64,000 bases of DNA from Mycolicibacterium diernhoferi (GCF_019456655.1 NZ_CP080332.1:1178001-1242000); one strand, 5' to 3'. Shown: positions 35,293-44,650, numbered from the stretch's first letter. Notes: a model not told the origin generated them from the letters alone. Translations and numbers: made by a program.

Positions 35293-35331
35293 TCGCGCTG
35301 AGGCCATGCGTGGCCATCGGCGAACTGAGCG

Positions 35332-35359
35332 TTGATCGGGAAGGGGCGTGTGCTAGATT
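35332..35359 (+). promoter_or_regulatory. Promoter of the acyl-CoA dehydrogenase operon
   Basis: TTGATC (35332-35337), 16-bp spacer, TAGATT (35354-35359); predicted +1 near 35366, at the edge of operator E. Confidence 0.6.
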
Positions 35360-35366
35360 GGCCGAC

Positions 35367-35384
35367 ATACCGACCGGTACGTAG
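35367..35384. promoter_or_regulatory. TetR-type operator, site E
   Basis: ATACCGACCGGTACGTAG; same position relative to the -10 as sites A and D. Confidence 0.8.
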
Positions 35385-35490
35385 GCGGTGTTGTGTCTCA
35401 GATCGTGCTTCGAGCGAATTGCGGCCCAGCTCTTGTGAGTTCGGTGGGCAACGCCCAATCACGGTTGCTCGACAGCAGAGAGGAATTCAC

Positions 35491-36621
35491 ATGCGAACGA
35501 CATTGGTGCCCGCGGCGGTGGGGACGCCGGAGCTGCGGGAACTCCGCGCCGAGGTGCGGGCCTTCCTGCAGGAGTCGATCGCCAACGGCGTCTTCGTCCC
35601 GAAGGCGGACTCGTGGCAGTCCAGCATCAACACCGACTTCAGCCGGATGCTCGGCGAGCGCGGCTGGATCGGCATGACCATCCCGAAGGAATACGGCGGG
35701 CACGGCCGGAGCGCGCTGGAGCGGTTCGTGGTCACCGAGGAACTGCTCGCCCATGGCGCGCCGGTGGCGGCCCACTGGATCGCCGACCGGCAGATGGCGG
35801 CCTCCATCCTCAGCCATGGCACCGAGGAGCAGAAGCAGAAGTACCTGCCCGGCATCGCCCGCGGCGAACGGTACTTCGGGATCGGCATGAGCGAACCGGA
35901 CTCGGGCTCCGACCTGGCCTCGGTACGCACCCGGGCCACTCGCGACGGGACCCGCTGGCGGATCAGCGGCACCAAACTGTGGATGACATCGGCGCACGTG
36001 GCCACCAACATGATCGTGCTGGTGCGCACCGACGAGGGCGAGCGGCACCAGGGCCTGTCCCAGTTCGTGGTCGATCTGCCCAACCCCGGCATCCAGATCA
36101 ACCCGATCATCACCGTCGACGGTGAGCACCACTTCAACGAGGTCGTGTTCGACGACGCCATCCTGGAGGCCGACGCCCTGCTCGGCGAGCGCGGCGCGGG
36201 CTGGCGGCAGGTGACCGGAGAACTGGCCAACGAACGGTCCGGACCCGAACGCCTGCTGAGCCCCTTCCCGCTACTGGCCGAATGGGCCAAGAACGTGGAT
36301 GCCGACGACGCTCCGGCCACTCTGGAACTCGGCCGGCTGTTCTCCCGGGTGATGATGCTGCGCCAGATGTCACTCGGCGTGGCACGCAAGCTGGCCGCAG
36401 GCCAGCAACCAGCGCTGGAAGCAGCACTGGTCAAGGATCTCGGCACCACCTTCGAGGGCGACCTGGTCGAGACGGTGCGCCGGATGGCGATGACCGAACC
36501 GCTCAGTGGGACAACGGCATACGACAAGCTGCTCGCCGACGGCATCCGGCATTCGCCGGCCTTCACCCTCCGCGGAGGCACCAACGAAGTGCTCCGCTCC
36601 ATCATCGCGAAGGGACTGTGA
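35491..36621 (+). CDS. Acyl-CoA dehydrogenase, subunit 1
   Basis: 376 aa from ATG 35491 (AGAGGA upstream). GWIGMTIPKEYGGHGRSALERFVVTEELLAHGAPV, GIGMSEPDSGSDLASVRTRA and RISGTKLWMTSAHVATNMIVLVRTD are the flavin and substrate segments; ends RGGTNEVLRSIIAKGL. Paired with the next gene (GTGA overlap), as in the heterotetrameric FadE pairs of mycobacterial sterol degradation. First gene of an ACAD-ACAD-crotonase-CoA-transferase operon. Confidence 0.92.
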   Translation: MRTTLVPAAVGTPELRELRAEVRAFLQESIANGVFVPKADSWQSSINTDFSRMLGERGWIGMTIPKEYGGHGRSALERFVVTEELLAHGAPVAAHWIADRQMAASILSHGTEEQKQKYLPGIARGERYFGIGMSEPDSGSDLASVRTRATRDGTRWRISGTKLWMTSAHVATNMIVLVRTDEGERHQGLSQFVVDLPNPGIQINPIITVDGEHHFNEVVFDDAILEADALLGERGAGWRQVTGELANERSGPERLLSPFPLLAEWAKNVDADDAPATLELGRLFSRVMMLRQMSLGVARKLAAGQQPALEAALVKDLGTTFEGDLVETVRRMAMTEPLSGTTAYDKLLADGIRHSPAFTLRGGTNEVLRSIIAKGL

Positions 36622-37661
36622 GCGCACCCATGACCGATACACACGAACACCTCGACGACCTCCGCGACGCCGCCAAGGGCGTGGTCGCCAGCCACCTGGC
36701 GGTCGACGCGCATCCCGATCAGTCCCTGGACCGGGCGCTGTGGGACGAGTTGGAGACCCTCGGGTTCATCGGCCTGTGCGCACCGGAATCGGTCGGCGGA
36801 TCCGACGGTGACCTGCTGGACGCAGCCACGGTGCTGACCGAGCTGACCACGGCGCGGATTCCCTACGCCGAGGCGGCATTCCTCGCCGCGCCGGCGCTGG
36901 CCGAGGCCGGCCTGAAGCTGCCCACCGGCCCCTTCACCGCCGGCTGGGCCGAGCTGACCGTCGACGGCGACGATGTCAGCGGGCAGGTGCAGCGCGTCGC
37001 CTACGCCCGCGACTGCGCATCGCTGGTGCTGCTGGGCACCGGTGCCGCCCCGACGCTGTATGTCATCGACCTGACGGCGGCCGGGGTGAGCATCACCAAC
37101 GGCGAGAACCTCGCCGGTGAACCGCGCGACACCGTGTCGCTGGAGCAGGTGACCCCGATTGCCTCGGCGCAACTCGGCGAGGCAGCGGTGCTGAATTGGG
37201 AACTGCGCGGGGCATTGTCGCGGTCGGTGGCCTCGGCGGGAGTCGCGGCGGCCATCGTCGACCAGACCGTGCAATACGTCTCCGAGCGCGTCCAGTTCGG
37301 CCGCGCCCTGATCAAGTTCCAGGTGGTCCAGCACTCCGTGGCGCGGATGGCCGCCGATGCCGCCGCCATGCAGGTCGCTGCGACGTCGGCGACACTGGCC
37401 ATGCTCGAGGACCCCTCGACGGCCGAGCCGATGGTCGCCATGGCCAAGGGCGAAACCGCCATTTTGTCGCGTCCGGTCAGTGCCGCGGCGCACCAGGCGC
37501 ACGGGGCTATCGGCTTCACCCAGGAGCACGTGCTCGGCGCCCTGACCGCTCGCCTGTGGGCGTGGCGGGATGAGTTCGGCAACGAGCGCTACTGGCATCA
37601 GTGCCTCGGTGAGCAGGCTCGTGGACAGGACCTGTGGCAGCTGATCACGGGGCAGAAGTAG
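36618..37661 (+). CDS. Acyl-CoA dehydrogenase, subunit 2
   Basis: 347 aa from GTG 36618, which overlaps the preceding stop by 4 nt; ATG 36630 is an alternative. It has the helical N- and C-domains (LWDELETLGFIGLCAPESVGGSDGDLLDA; QYVSERVQFGRALIKFQVVQHSVARMAAD; HQAHGAIGFTQEHVLGALT) but a shortened middle domain without a clear FAD motif. This is typical of the partner subunit in alpha2beta2 acyl-CoA dehydrogenases. Confidence 0.88.
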   Translation: MSAPMTDTHEHLDDLRDAAKGVVASHLAVDAHPDQSLDRALWDELETLGFIGLCAPESVGGSDGDLLDAATVLTELTTARIPYAEAAFLAAPALAEAGLKLPTGPFTAGWAELTVDGDDVSGQVQRVAYARDCASLVLLGTGAAPTLYVIDLTAAGVSITNGENLAGEPRDTVSLEQVTPIASAQLGEAAVLNWELRGALSRSVASAGVAAAIVDQTVQYVSERVQFGRALIKFQVVQHSVARMAADAAAMQVAATSATLAMLEDPSTAEPMVAMAKGETAILSRPVSAAAHQAHGAIGFTQEHVLGALTARLWAWRDEFGNERYWHQCLGEQARGQDLWQLITGQK

Positions 37662-37698
37662 CCGGCACGAGTCGGCACCGACAAGAAGGAAGACCGGC

Positions 37699-38484
37699 AT
37701 GAGTGACGAACCGCGCGTCGACGTCAGTTTCGACAACGGCATTGCACGACTGACGCTGAACAACCCGAAACGCAAGAACGCCATCACCATCCCGATGACG
37801 GAACAGATCGCCGAGTTCTGCCAGCGGGTGGAGACCGACTCGTCGATCGGTGCGGTGATCGTCGACTCCGAGGGCAGCTACTTCTGCAGCGGCGCCGACA
37901 CCCGCGATCTAGCCGCGAACTCCGCAGAACCGGCGTCCCCCGGGGCGGTGGCCCGCACGTCCGCCGTCTACGGATCGTTCGTGCGGGTCGGGATGCTGCC
38001 GGTGCCCACCATCGCGCTGGTCAAGGGCGGCGCTGTCGGCGCCGGACTGAACCTCGCGATGGCCGCCGACATCATGCTGGTCACCCCGGATGCCGTGCTG
38101 GACAGTGGATTCCTGGCGCGCCGCATCCATCCGGGCGGTGGGCACCTGCGGATGCTCGGCCGTTCGATGGGCTACCAGCAGTCCGTCGCGATGGCCGTCT
38201 GCGGTGCGGCGCTCTCCGGTGAGGACGCCGTCGCCCGCGGCTTCGCTTGGGCCGCCCTGCCCGCCGAGGAACTGCTAGACGCGGCTCTGGATCTGAGCCG
38301 GCTGCCGGCCGCCGATCCCGAACTGGCTCGCCGCATCAAGCTGTCGGCGACGGTCGAACTGGAGAAGGGGATGTCCTGGGCGGCGGCCGTCGAGGTCGAG
38401 CGTGGCGTCCAGATGTGGTCGCTGGGCCGCAAGGGCGAGAAGGCCTGGGAGCAGAAGCCGGATAAGCCCAAGCCCGGGCAGTAG
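37699..38484 (+). CDS. Enoyl-CoA hydratase/isomerase family protein
   Basis: 261 aa crotonase: YFCSGADTRDL and VKGGAVGAGLNLAMAADIML form the oxyanion hole; a lysine/proline-rich tail follows. GAAGGAAG precedes the ATG. Hydrates the unsaturated CoA made by the preceding dehydrogenase pair (inference). The next gene starts on the very next base. Confidence 0.9.
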   Translation: MSDEPRVDVSFDNGIARLTLNNPKRKNAITIPMTEQIAEFCQRVETDSSIGAVIVDSEGSYFCSGADTRDLAANSAEPASPGAVARTSAVYGSFVRVGMLPVPTIALVKGGAVGAGLNLAMAADIMLVTPDAVLDSGFLARRIHPGGGHLRMLGRSMGYQQSVAMAVCGAALSGEDAVARGFAWAALPAEELLDAALDLSRLPAADPELARRIKLSATVELEKGMSWAAAVEVERGVQMWSLGRKGEKAWEQKPDKPKPGQ

Positions 38485-39642
38485 ATGACGGGGCCGCTGT
38501 CCGGAGTCAAGGTGCTGGATTTCTCCAGCACCTTCTCCGGGCCTTTCTGCACACGGCAACTCGCCGACCTGGGTGCCGACGTGCTCAAGGTCGAGGCGCC
38601 GGGCGGCGATGTCACGAGAAACCTCGGCACCAGCCGCGAACCGGGACTCGGATCGGTGTTCGTCGCGGGCAACCGTGGCAAGGAGAGCATTGTCCTGGAT
38701 CTCAAGGACGATTCCACCCGCGAAACCATCGACGGACTGATCGGCCAGGCCGACGCCATCGTGCACAACATGCGGCCCACGGCCGCGGAGAAACTCGGTA
38801 TCGGGGCCGAGCGGGCTCTGCGGCTCAATCCGCGTGTGGTTCACCTGTGCATCACCGGGTACGGCACCGACGGTCCCTACGGGGAGCGACCCGCCTATGA
38901 CGACACCATCCAGGCCTTGAGCGGATTGGCCTGGCTGCAAGGCCTGCACACCGAACCGACCTATGTGGCCACCGCGATCGCGGACAAGGTGGCCGGATTG
39001 ACCGCGGCCATGGCGCTCACCGCCGCGCTCTACAACGTCGAACGCACCGGCGTAGGGCAGGCGGTCGAGGTGCCCATGTACGAGACCATGGTCGGGTTCA
39101 ATCTGATGGAGCAGTGGGGAGGGCGGGCATTTCTTCCGCCCATGGGTGACACCGGATATGCCCGGATGCGATCGGCATATCGGCGTCCGTACCGGACCAG
39201 TGACGGCGTCATCGCCGTGGTGGTCTACCACGAAGGGCACTGGCGCCGATTTCTCGATGCGGTCGGGCAGGGCCACCTGCTGGAGCTCGAAGAGTTCCGT
39301 ACGGCGAAGGCCCGCAACGACAACATCGATACCTTGTACGAACTGCTCTCCGTCGAGATGGCCACCCGGACAACCGCTGAGTGGCTGAGCCTGCTGGAGG
39401 CCCTTGACATACCGGTGGCGCGAGTTCAGGCACTCGACGATCTGTTCGAGGATGAACACCTGCGCGCCGTCGACTTCTTCCAGGAATGCGGGGAGGGCGA
39501 CGATCGCTATCTCGCGGCGCGGCCTGCTGTCCGGTTCAGTGCGACACCGGCCCCGGAGGCGCGCGATATGCGGTCGGCCGATCGATTGGGTGCGGTCGAT
39601 CCACTCGCGCCCAGGTGGGCATCTGGAACGGACTCCCGGTAG
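38485..39642 (+). CDS. Class III (CaiB/BaiF) CoA-transferase
   Basis: 385 aa. VLDFSSTFSGPFCTRQLADLGADVLKVEAPGGD, NRGKESIVLDLKD and the catalytic Asp region YDDTIQALSGLAW are standard. It moves CoA between carboxylates, giving a route to activate substrate without ATP beside the two synthetases. It abuts the preceding stop codon (TAGATG). Confidence 0.92.
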   Translation: MTGPLSGVKVLDFSSTFSGPFCTRQLADLGADVLKVEAPGGDVTRNLGTSREPGLGSVFVAGNRGKESIVLDLKDDSTRETIDGLIGQADAIVHNMRPTAAEKLGIGAERALRLNPRVVHLCITGYGTDGPYGERPAYDDTIQALSGLAWLQGLHTEPTYVATAIADKVAGLTAAMALTAALYNVERTGVGQAVEVPMYETMVGFNLMEQWGGRAFLPPMGDTGYARMRSAYRRPYRTSDGVIAVVVYHEGHWRRFLDAVGQGHLLELEEFRTAKARNDNIDTLYELLSVEMATRTTAEWLSLLEALDIPVARVQALDDLFEDEHLRAVDFFQECGEGDDRYLAARPAVRFSATPAPEARDMRSADRLGAVDPLAPRWASGTDSR

Positions 39643-39687
39643 AGCCGCGTCCGCGGTGGGTTGTGGGTCGGGGAGAAGCCGATTAAC

Positions 39688-39705
39688 ATACCAACCCGTC
39701 GGTAT
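39688..39705. promoter_or_regulatory. TetR-type operator, site F, overlapping a -10
   Basis: ATACCAACCCGTCGGTAT, 16 of 18 matches to the consensus. A perfect TATAAT (39703-39708) overlaps its right end, and GAGGAGAGG with ATG 39722 follows directly, so a bound repressor would block the promoter. Confidence 0.75.
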
Positions 39706-39721
39706 AATGTGAGGAGAGGTC

Positions 39722-40225
39722 ATGATTGCGACGAAAGCGTCCGATCCGTGCTGGTTCCGCAATGTGCTCGGGCAGTACCCCACCGGGGTCTGTGCCGTCA
39801 CCGCCACCGAACCCGACGGCGGCCGTGCGGGTTTCGTGGTCGGTTCCTTCACCTCGGTGTCGCTGGATCCGCCGCTGATCGCGTTCTTCCCCGACAAGTC
39901 GTCGACGAGTTGGCCGCGCATCCAGCAGGTCGGCCGCTTCTGTGTCAACGTCCTGAGCGCCGAGCAGGAGTTCGTCTGCCGGCAGTTCGCGGCCAAGGGT
40001 GGGGACAAGTTCGCCGGAATCACGTTCCGGGAGAGCGGTTCCGGGTCGCCGATCATCGACGGTGCGGTGGCCTGGATCGACTGCGAGCTCGGTGACGTCC
40101 ACGAAGCCGGCGATCACTACGCGGTGTTCGGCAAGGTGCTCGATCTCGGCATGGCCGACGGCGAGACCCCGCTGGTCTTCCTGCAGGGCGGGTACGGACG
40201 CTTCTCGGCACTGCCCACGGTCTAG
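39722..40225 (+). CDS. Flavin reductase (two-component monooxygenase partner)
   Basis: 167 aa. RNVLGQYPTGVCAVTATEPDG, VGSFTSVSLDPPLIAFFPDKSSTSWPRI, FCVNVLS and FRESGSGSPIIDGAVAWIDCEL match the HpaC/NtaB/HsaB flavin reductase family. It would supply FMNH2 to the LLM monooxygenases of the island and is the only such gene here. Own promoter with operator F; the TetR gene follows. Confidence 0.92.
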   Translation: MIATKASDPCWFRNVLGQYPTGVCAVTATEPDGGRAGFVVGSFTSVSLDPPLIAFFPDKSSTSWPRIQQVGRFCVNVLSAEQEFVCRQFAAKGGDKFAGITFRESGSGSPIIDGAVAWIDCELGDVHEAGDHYAVFGKVLDLGMADGETPLVFLQGGYGRFSALPTV

Positions 40226-40345
40226 ATCGACCGGACCCGGTGCGATTTCCGCACATGGCACCCTGCTCGCCGACTCGGTGTGGTCGACACGCGATATCTA
40301 GTGGTATGCGTATGCCCTGTTCATTCCGACTGATAGGAATGTAAC

Positions 40346-40357
40346 GTTCGATCGAAC
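40346..40357. promoter_or_regulatory. Perfect palindrome upstream of the TetR gene
   Basis: GTTCGATCGAAC, 12 bp, preceded by ATTCC-N8-GGAAT (40323-40340). Located 25 bp before the TetR start, the usual place for an autoregulatory operator. Its sequence differs from the six-site consensus. Confidence 0.6.
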
Positions 40358-40382
40358 ATCTGGTGGCTGGGGAGAAGGCGAT

Positions 40383-41006
40383 ATGGCGAAAGCGCGCGGC
40401 AAGCTTGCGGGATCGACACCGCGCGTCCGCGACCCTGACGCAACCAGATCGGCGTTGCTGAAGAGCGCGGTGAAGCTGTTCGCCCAGAACGGATACGACG
40501 GTACCTCGGTGCAACAGGTGGTCGATGACGCTCAGCGCACCAAGGGAGCGTTCTACTACTACTTCGACAGCAAAGAAGACCTGCTCCAGAGCATCCACGA
40601 CGATTCGGTCGGTCTGCAGCTCGACCTCATCCATCAGGTTCTCGAACGCGATGAGCCGGCCGATGTCCTGCTGAAGGCACTCGTGGTCGAGGTGCTGATG
40701 GAGCCCATGGGCGTCTACCAGTCCGAGATCGCGGTGTTCACCCACGAACTCCGGCGGTTGACGGGCAAGGGATTCGAAGGAGTCCTCGCCAAGCGCGACG
40801 AGTTCGAGCAGTGCGTGGTGGAACTCATCGAGCGCGGCATCGAGGCCGGCATCTTCAAAGATCTAGGCCCGCCGCGCCTGCTGGCCTTCGGCATCATCGG
40901 CATGTGTTCGTGGAGCCTCAACTGGCTCAGGCCCGACGGGGCGTTGTCCCCGCGCGAGATCGGAGAGATGTTCGCCGAGATGTTGGTATCGGGCCTCAAG
41001 GCCTGA
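40383..41006 (+). CDS. TetR/AcrR-family regulator
   Basis: 207 aa. N-terminal helix-turn-helix TRSALLKSAVKLFAQNGYDGTSVQQVVDDAQRTKGAFYYYFDSKEDLL (residues about 20-70), ligand-binding helices behind. It closes the island and is the obvious local candidate for binding the six operators, one of which (site F) lies 680 bp upstream. However, its own promoter carries a different palindrome, so the pairing is open. Confidence 0.92.
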   Translation: MAKARGKLAGSTPRVRDPDATRSALLKSAVKLFAQNGYDGTSVQQVVDDAQRTKGAFYYYFDSKEDLLQSIHDDSVGLQLDLIHQVLERDEPADVLLKALVVEVLMEPMGVYQSEIAVFTHELRRLTGKGFEGVLAKRDEFEQCVVELIERGIEAGIFKDLGPPRLLAFGIIGMCSWSLNWLRPDGALSPREIGEMFAEMLVSGLKA

Positions 41007-41033
41007 CCGAGCTCCCCATGCGACCGTTCGGTT

Positions 41034-41039
41034 AGGCTC
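41034..41039 (+). promoter_or_regulatory. -10 of a leaderless antiporter transcript
   Basis: TAGGCT ends 6 nt before ATG 41046. Confidence 0.5.
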
Positions 41040-41045
41040 GGCGCG

Positions 41046-42017
41046 ATGATGATCGACGCGGCCTGGTTCCTGGCGGGCTTGGTGGCCTTGATCTTCGGTG
41101 CCGAGATCATGGTCCGCGGCGGCGCGGAAGTGGCGGCGCGACTGGGCATCAGCCCCATCGTGATCGGCCTGACCGTCGTCTCCATCGGCACCAGCCTGCC
41201 CGAACTCGCGGTCGGCGTGGTCGCGGTGCAGGAGGGCAGCGGGGCGCTGGCGGTCGGCAACATCGCCGGCACCAACGTCGTCAATCTGCTGTTGATCCTC
41301 GGGTTGAGCGCGCTGATCGTCCCGCTGGCGATGGCCGGGCGCACCCTGCGCTTCGAACTGCCGGTGATGGCGGGCGCGGCGGTGCTGATGCTGGTGCTCT
41401 CGCTGGACGGCAAGCTGACCCAAACCGACGGCCTCATCCTGGTGGCCGGCGCGGTCGCCTACACCGTGGCGCTGATCCGGGCGACGCGCCGCGAAACCGC
41501 CGCCGTGGTCCACGAATACGACGAGGAATACCCGCCCGAGGTGGGCACCGTGCGCACCCGTACCCCGCTGCACGTGGCCATGATGATCGGCGGGATCGCC
41601 GTCGTGGTGATCGGCGCCGACTGGCTGGTCGACGGTGCGGTGGGGATGGCGCGCAGCTTCGGCATCTCCGACGCGCTGATCGGATTGACCGTGGTGGCGA
41701 TCGGCACCTCCGCGCCGGAACTGGTGACGACGGTGGTCTCCACGATCCGCGGTAACCGCGACATCGCGATCGGCAACCTGCTCGGCAGCAGCATCTACAA
41801 CATCCTGCTGATCCTGGGGGCCACCTGCCTGGTGGCTTCCGAGGGACTGGCGCTACCGGCCAGCCTGGTCCGGATCGACATCCCGGTCATGGTGGCCGTC
41901 GCACTGGTCTGCATCCCGATCTTCGTGTCCGGCCGCCGGGTCAGCCGCGGGGAGGGTGGCGCGATGGTCGGCGCCTACCTGGCCTATCTGGCTTTCCTGC
42001 TGATCACCCAGTCCTAG
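41046..42017 (+). CDS. Sodium/calcium (CaCA) exchanger
   Basis: 323 aa, about 10 membrane helices. Two inverted alpha repeats: GTSLPELAVGVVAVQEGSGALAVGNIAGTNVVNLLLILG (residues about 49-87) and GTSAPELVTTVVSTIRGNRDIAIGNLLGSSIYNILLILG (about 220-258), each with the ion-binding Glu. YrbG-like. Marks the right border of the catabolic island. Confidence 0.93.
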   Translation: MMIDAAWFLAGLVALIFGAEIMVRGGAEVAARLGISPIVIGLTVVSIGTSLPELAVGVVAVQEGSGALAVGNIAGTNVVNLLLILGLSALIVPLAMAGRTLRFELPVMAGAAVLMLVLSLDGKLTQTDGLILVAGAVAYTVALIRATRRETAAVVHEYDEEYPPEVGTVRTRTPLHVAMMIGGIAVVVIGADWLVDGAVGMARSFGISDALIGLTVVAIGTSAPELVTTVVSTIRGNRDIAIGNLLGSSIYNILLILGATCLVASEGLALPASLVRIDIPVMVAVALVCIPIFVSGRRVSRGEGGAMVGAYLAYLAFLLITQS

Positions 42018-42019
42018 CG

Positions 42020-42053
42020 GGTTTCGGCGCGGTCGCGCGAACGCGCCGAAACC
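42020..42053. terminator. Hairpin after the exchanger
   Basis: GGTTTCGGCGCG / CGCGCCGAAACC, perfect 12-bp stem between convergent genes. Confidence 0.75.
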
Positions 42054-42061
42054 GCAGCGGG

Positions 42062-42205
42062 TCAGGACTGTCGGCGCTGCTTGCGGGCCTCGCGCTGGTA
42101 TTTCACCAACGCCACCAGCGCCTTGGGGTTGCGGGCCAGCGCGACGGCGGCCTGTGCGCCCATCTTGACCTTCTGGCCGAAGGTCGGGTTCTGCTGCGGT
42201 TCCAC
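42062..42205 (-). CDS. Small basic protein of about 47 aa
   Basis: From GTG 42205 (GAGAGG 6 nt upstream) the frame encodes a short Lys/Arg/Gln-rich protein (NPTFGQKVKMGAQAAVALARNPKAL, ending REARKQRRQS). TAGGGT (42246-42241) could be its -10, divergent from nfo. The frame is open further upstream, so the start is uncertain. Real gene status is moderate; function unknown. Confidence 0.5.
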   Translation of the reverse strand: MEPQQNPTFGQKVKMGAQAAVALARNPKALVALVKYQREARKQRRQS

Positions 42206-42286
42206 CAGGAGCCTCTCGTCGATCTTGATTGTCGTCCTGCACCCTAGCCCGGCCGGGGCGTCGGACCGCGCGCCTAGACTGGCCCC

Positions 42287-43036
42287 GTGCTCATCGGATC
42301 CCATGTCAATCCCGAAGACCCGATCGCCGCGGCAGCCGCCGAGGGCGCTGATGCGGTGCAGTTCTTCCTCGGCAATCCGCAGAGCTGGAAGAAACCCAAG
42401 CCGCGCGAGGACGCCGAGGTGCTCAAGGCCTCCAGCGTGCCGCTCTACGTGCACGCGCCCTATCTGATCAACGTCGCCTCGGCGAACAACCGGGTCCGGA
42501 TCCCGTCCCGCAAGATCCTGCAGGACACCTGCGATGCGGCCGCCGAGATCGGCGCCACCGCCGTCATCGTGCACGGCGGGCACGCCGACGACAACGACAT
42601 GGACGCCGGTTTCGAGCGCTGGGTGAAGGCGCTGGACGCCCTCAATACCGAGGTGCCGGTCTATCTGGAGAACACCGCGGGCGGCGACCACGCCATGGCG
42701 CGGCACTTCGACACCATCGCCCGGTTGTGGGATCACATCGGCGACAAGGGCATCGGGTTCTGCCTGGACACCTGCCACGCCTGGGCGGCCGGGGAAGCCC
42801 TGATCGACGCCGTCGAGCGGATCAAGGCCATCACCGGGCGCATCGACCTGGTGCACTGCAACGACTCCCGCGACGCCGCCGGGTCCGGAGCGGACCGGCA
42901 CGCCAACTTCGGCACCGGGCAGATCGACCCGCAACTGCTGGTCGCCGTGGTCAAGGCGGCCGACGCCCCGGTGATCTGCGAGACCTCTGAAGAGGGCCGC
43001 AAGGACGACATCGCCTTCCTGCGCGACAACCTCTGA
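42287..43036 (+). CDS. nfo: Endonuclease IV (AP endonuclease)
   Basis: 249 aa from GTG 42287; TAGACT (42275-42280) ends 6 nt before it, a leaderless start. Zn-site motifs: [69 protein letters not shown] and [13 protein letters not shown]. Cuts DNA at abasic sites in base excision repair. Equivalent of M. tuberculosis end (Rv0670). Confidence 0.95.
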   Translation: MLIGSHVNPEDPIAAAAAEGADAVQFFLGNPQSWKKPKPREDAEVLKASSVPLYVHAPYLINVASANNRVRIPSRKILQDTCDAAAEIGATAVIVHGGHADDNDMDAGFERWVKALDALNTEVPVYLENTAGGDHAMARHFDTIARLWDHIGDKGIGFCLDTCHAWAAGEALIDAVERIKAITGRIDLVHCNDSRDAAGSGADRHANFGTGQIDPQLLVAVVKAADAPVICETSEEGRKDDIAFLRDNL

Positions 43037-43095
43037 CGCGACACCGGCGTTGCGGCAGACGGTCGGTGACAGGAAGGTGAACTAGGCTCCGTTTC

Positions 43096-44181
43096 GTGGC
43101 CACGATTGACGAGGACCAGTCAATCACCGTTGCCGCGCCCCCAGAATCCGGTCGTCGCGCCCAGCGTCTGCGTTATCTGCGCTACGCCGCGGTCACCGTC
43201 TGGGCGGTCATCGTCGTGTGGCGCACGGTCACGGACGGATTCGCCTTCAACCGGGAACTGGTGCTGGTCTACATCAGCACCGGGCTGATGGCGGCCAGCA
43301 TCGGCCAGGGCCGGCGGATGCTGCACGTGATCCGGGACTGGCTGCCGTTCGCATTGCTGCTGATCGCCTACGACCTGACCAGGGGCGCGGCCGACCTGGT
43401 CGGCAGGCCGACCCTGTGGCACTGGCAGGCCGACGTCGACCGCGCGATGTTCTTCGGAACGATGCCGACGGTGTGGCTGCAGGAGCGGCTCAAACTGCCC
43501 GAACCCCCGTTGTGGGAGGTCGTGATGAGCACGGTCTACATGTCCTTCTTCGTCCTGCCGTACGTCATCGCCGGGGTGCTGTGGCTGCGCAACCGCGACG
43601 AGTGGAAACGTTTCGTCCAGCTGTTCGTCGGTTTGAACATTGCCGGGCTGGTGATCTACACCCTGGTGCCGGCCGCCCCGCCGTGGGCGGCGGCGCGCTG
43701 CACCGCGGCGGACGTTGCCGACGGCCCATCCGGTCCGGCCTGCATGTTCCGGTCGGCGCGCGAGGCGCCCGACGGCGGCGTGCTCGGTGCGATGGCAAGC
43801 GTCCGGGACGGCGCAAACGACTGGATCGAACGCATCGTCGGCCGCGGCTGGCGGGCGCTGGATCTGCACACCGCGACCGCCCTGCTCGACCAGGGGCAGG
43901 CCAGCGTCAACCTGGTCGCCGCGATCCCGTCCCTGCACGCGGGCATGTCGGCGGCACTGGCGGCCTTCCTGTGGAACCGGCTGAGCCGCCGGTGGCGTCC
44001 GGGGCTGGTGGCCTACCCGCTGGTCATGGCGTTCACGCTGGTCTACACCGCCGAGCACTACGTCATCGACATCCTGCTGGGCTGGGCGCTGGCCGCGGCG
44101 GTGATCTATGCCCTGCACGCCTATGAGCGGCGCAAGGCCTCGGCGGCGACGGCGCGCAGTGCGGTCGCCGCGACACCCTGA
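43096..44181 (+). CDS. PAP2-family membrane phosphatase/inositolphosphotransferase-like
   Basis: 361 aa from GTG 43096; TAGGCT (43083-43088) gives a leaderless start. About six membrane helices. The PAP2 active-site segments are AAIPSLHAGMSAALAAFLW (His) and YTAEHYVIDILLGWALAAAV (His/Asp). Similar proteins transfer or remove lipid-linked phosphate at the cell envelope. It occupies the position of lpqP in M. tuberculosis. Confidence 0.87.
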   Translation: MATIDEDQSITVAAPPESGRRAQRLRYLRYAAVTVWAVIVVWRTVTDGFAFNRELVLVYISTGLMAASIGQGRRMLHVIRDWLPFALLLIAYDLTRGAADLVGRPTLWHWQADVDRAMFFGTMPTVWLQERLKLPEPPLWEVVMSTVYMSFFVLPYVIAGVLWLRNRDEWKRFVQLFVGLNIAGLVIYTLVPAAPPWAAARCTAADVADGPSGPACMFRSAREAPDGGVLGAMASVRDGANDWIERIVGRGWRALDLHTATALLDQGQASVNLVAAIPSLHAGMSAALAAFLWNRLSRRWRPGLVAYPLVMAFTLVYTAEHYVIDILLGWALAAAVIYALHAYERRKASAATARSAVAATP

Positions 44182-44252
44182 CACGACATCACCGCACGCT
44201 CCCGGCCACGAACTGCTTGCTGCGAACGGACGCGTCGGACCTAGGGCAGGGT

Positions 44253-44588
44253 CTAGGTCAGGTAGATCTTGCGCAGCGTCTCGGTGACGGTCCAGGTGGT
44301 CTCGGCCCCGGCGGCCAGACGGCCGATATCGCCGGCCCGAAGCCGCAGGCTCGGGGAGCCGTCGGCGAATTCGACGGTGGCGGCGCCGGAGAGCACCACG
44401 AAAACCTCATCGGCCTCGATGTCGGTCATGGTGCCGACCGACATCTCCCAGACGCCGATCTCGAGTCCGCCGAACTCTGTGAGCGCCGTTGCCGCGGTGC
44501 TCGGATCGCCGGTGACGGACTGATCGGCGGGCACCGGCTCGTGGGTGAGGGCGAGGTCGGCGGCATGGATGACGGTGTTGGGCTGCAC
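44253..44588 (-). CDS. Small cupin (cupin_3/DUF861-like), paralogue 3
   Basis: 111 aa from GTG 44588. This start is preferred to ATG 44615 because CATACT (44600-44595) ends 6 nt before it and because the length then equals the other two cupins. IGVWEMSVGTMTDIEADEVFVVLSGAATVEF and LRAGDIGRLAAGAETTWTVTETLRKIYLT align with them. The metal-binding His residues are again missing. It is outside the island, so probably the ancestral core copy. Confidence 0.85.
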   Translation of the reverse strand: MQPNTVIHAADLALTHEPVPADQSVTGDPSTAATALTEFGGLEIGVWEMSVGTMTDIEADEVFVVLSGAATVEFADGSPSLRLRAGDIGRLAAGAETTWTVTETLRKIYLT

Positions 44589-44604
44589 CGCACGAGTATG
44601 CACT

Positions 44605-44646
44605 GTGTTACGCATCTTGTGCGGTTGTCGGCAAAATGTAACAGTG
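44605..44646. promoter_or_regulatory. Divergent promoter region with inverted repeat
   Basis: CACTGTGTTAC and GTAACAGTG face each other between the cupin and acyl-CoA dehydrogenase starts. TAACAG (44639-44644) ends 6 nt before ATG 44651 and may be its -10. Confidence 0.45.
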
Positions 44647-44650
44647 GATC

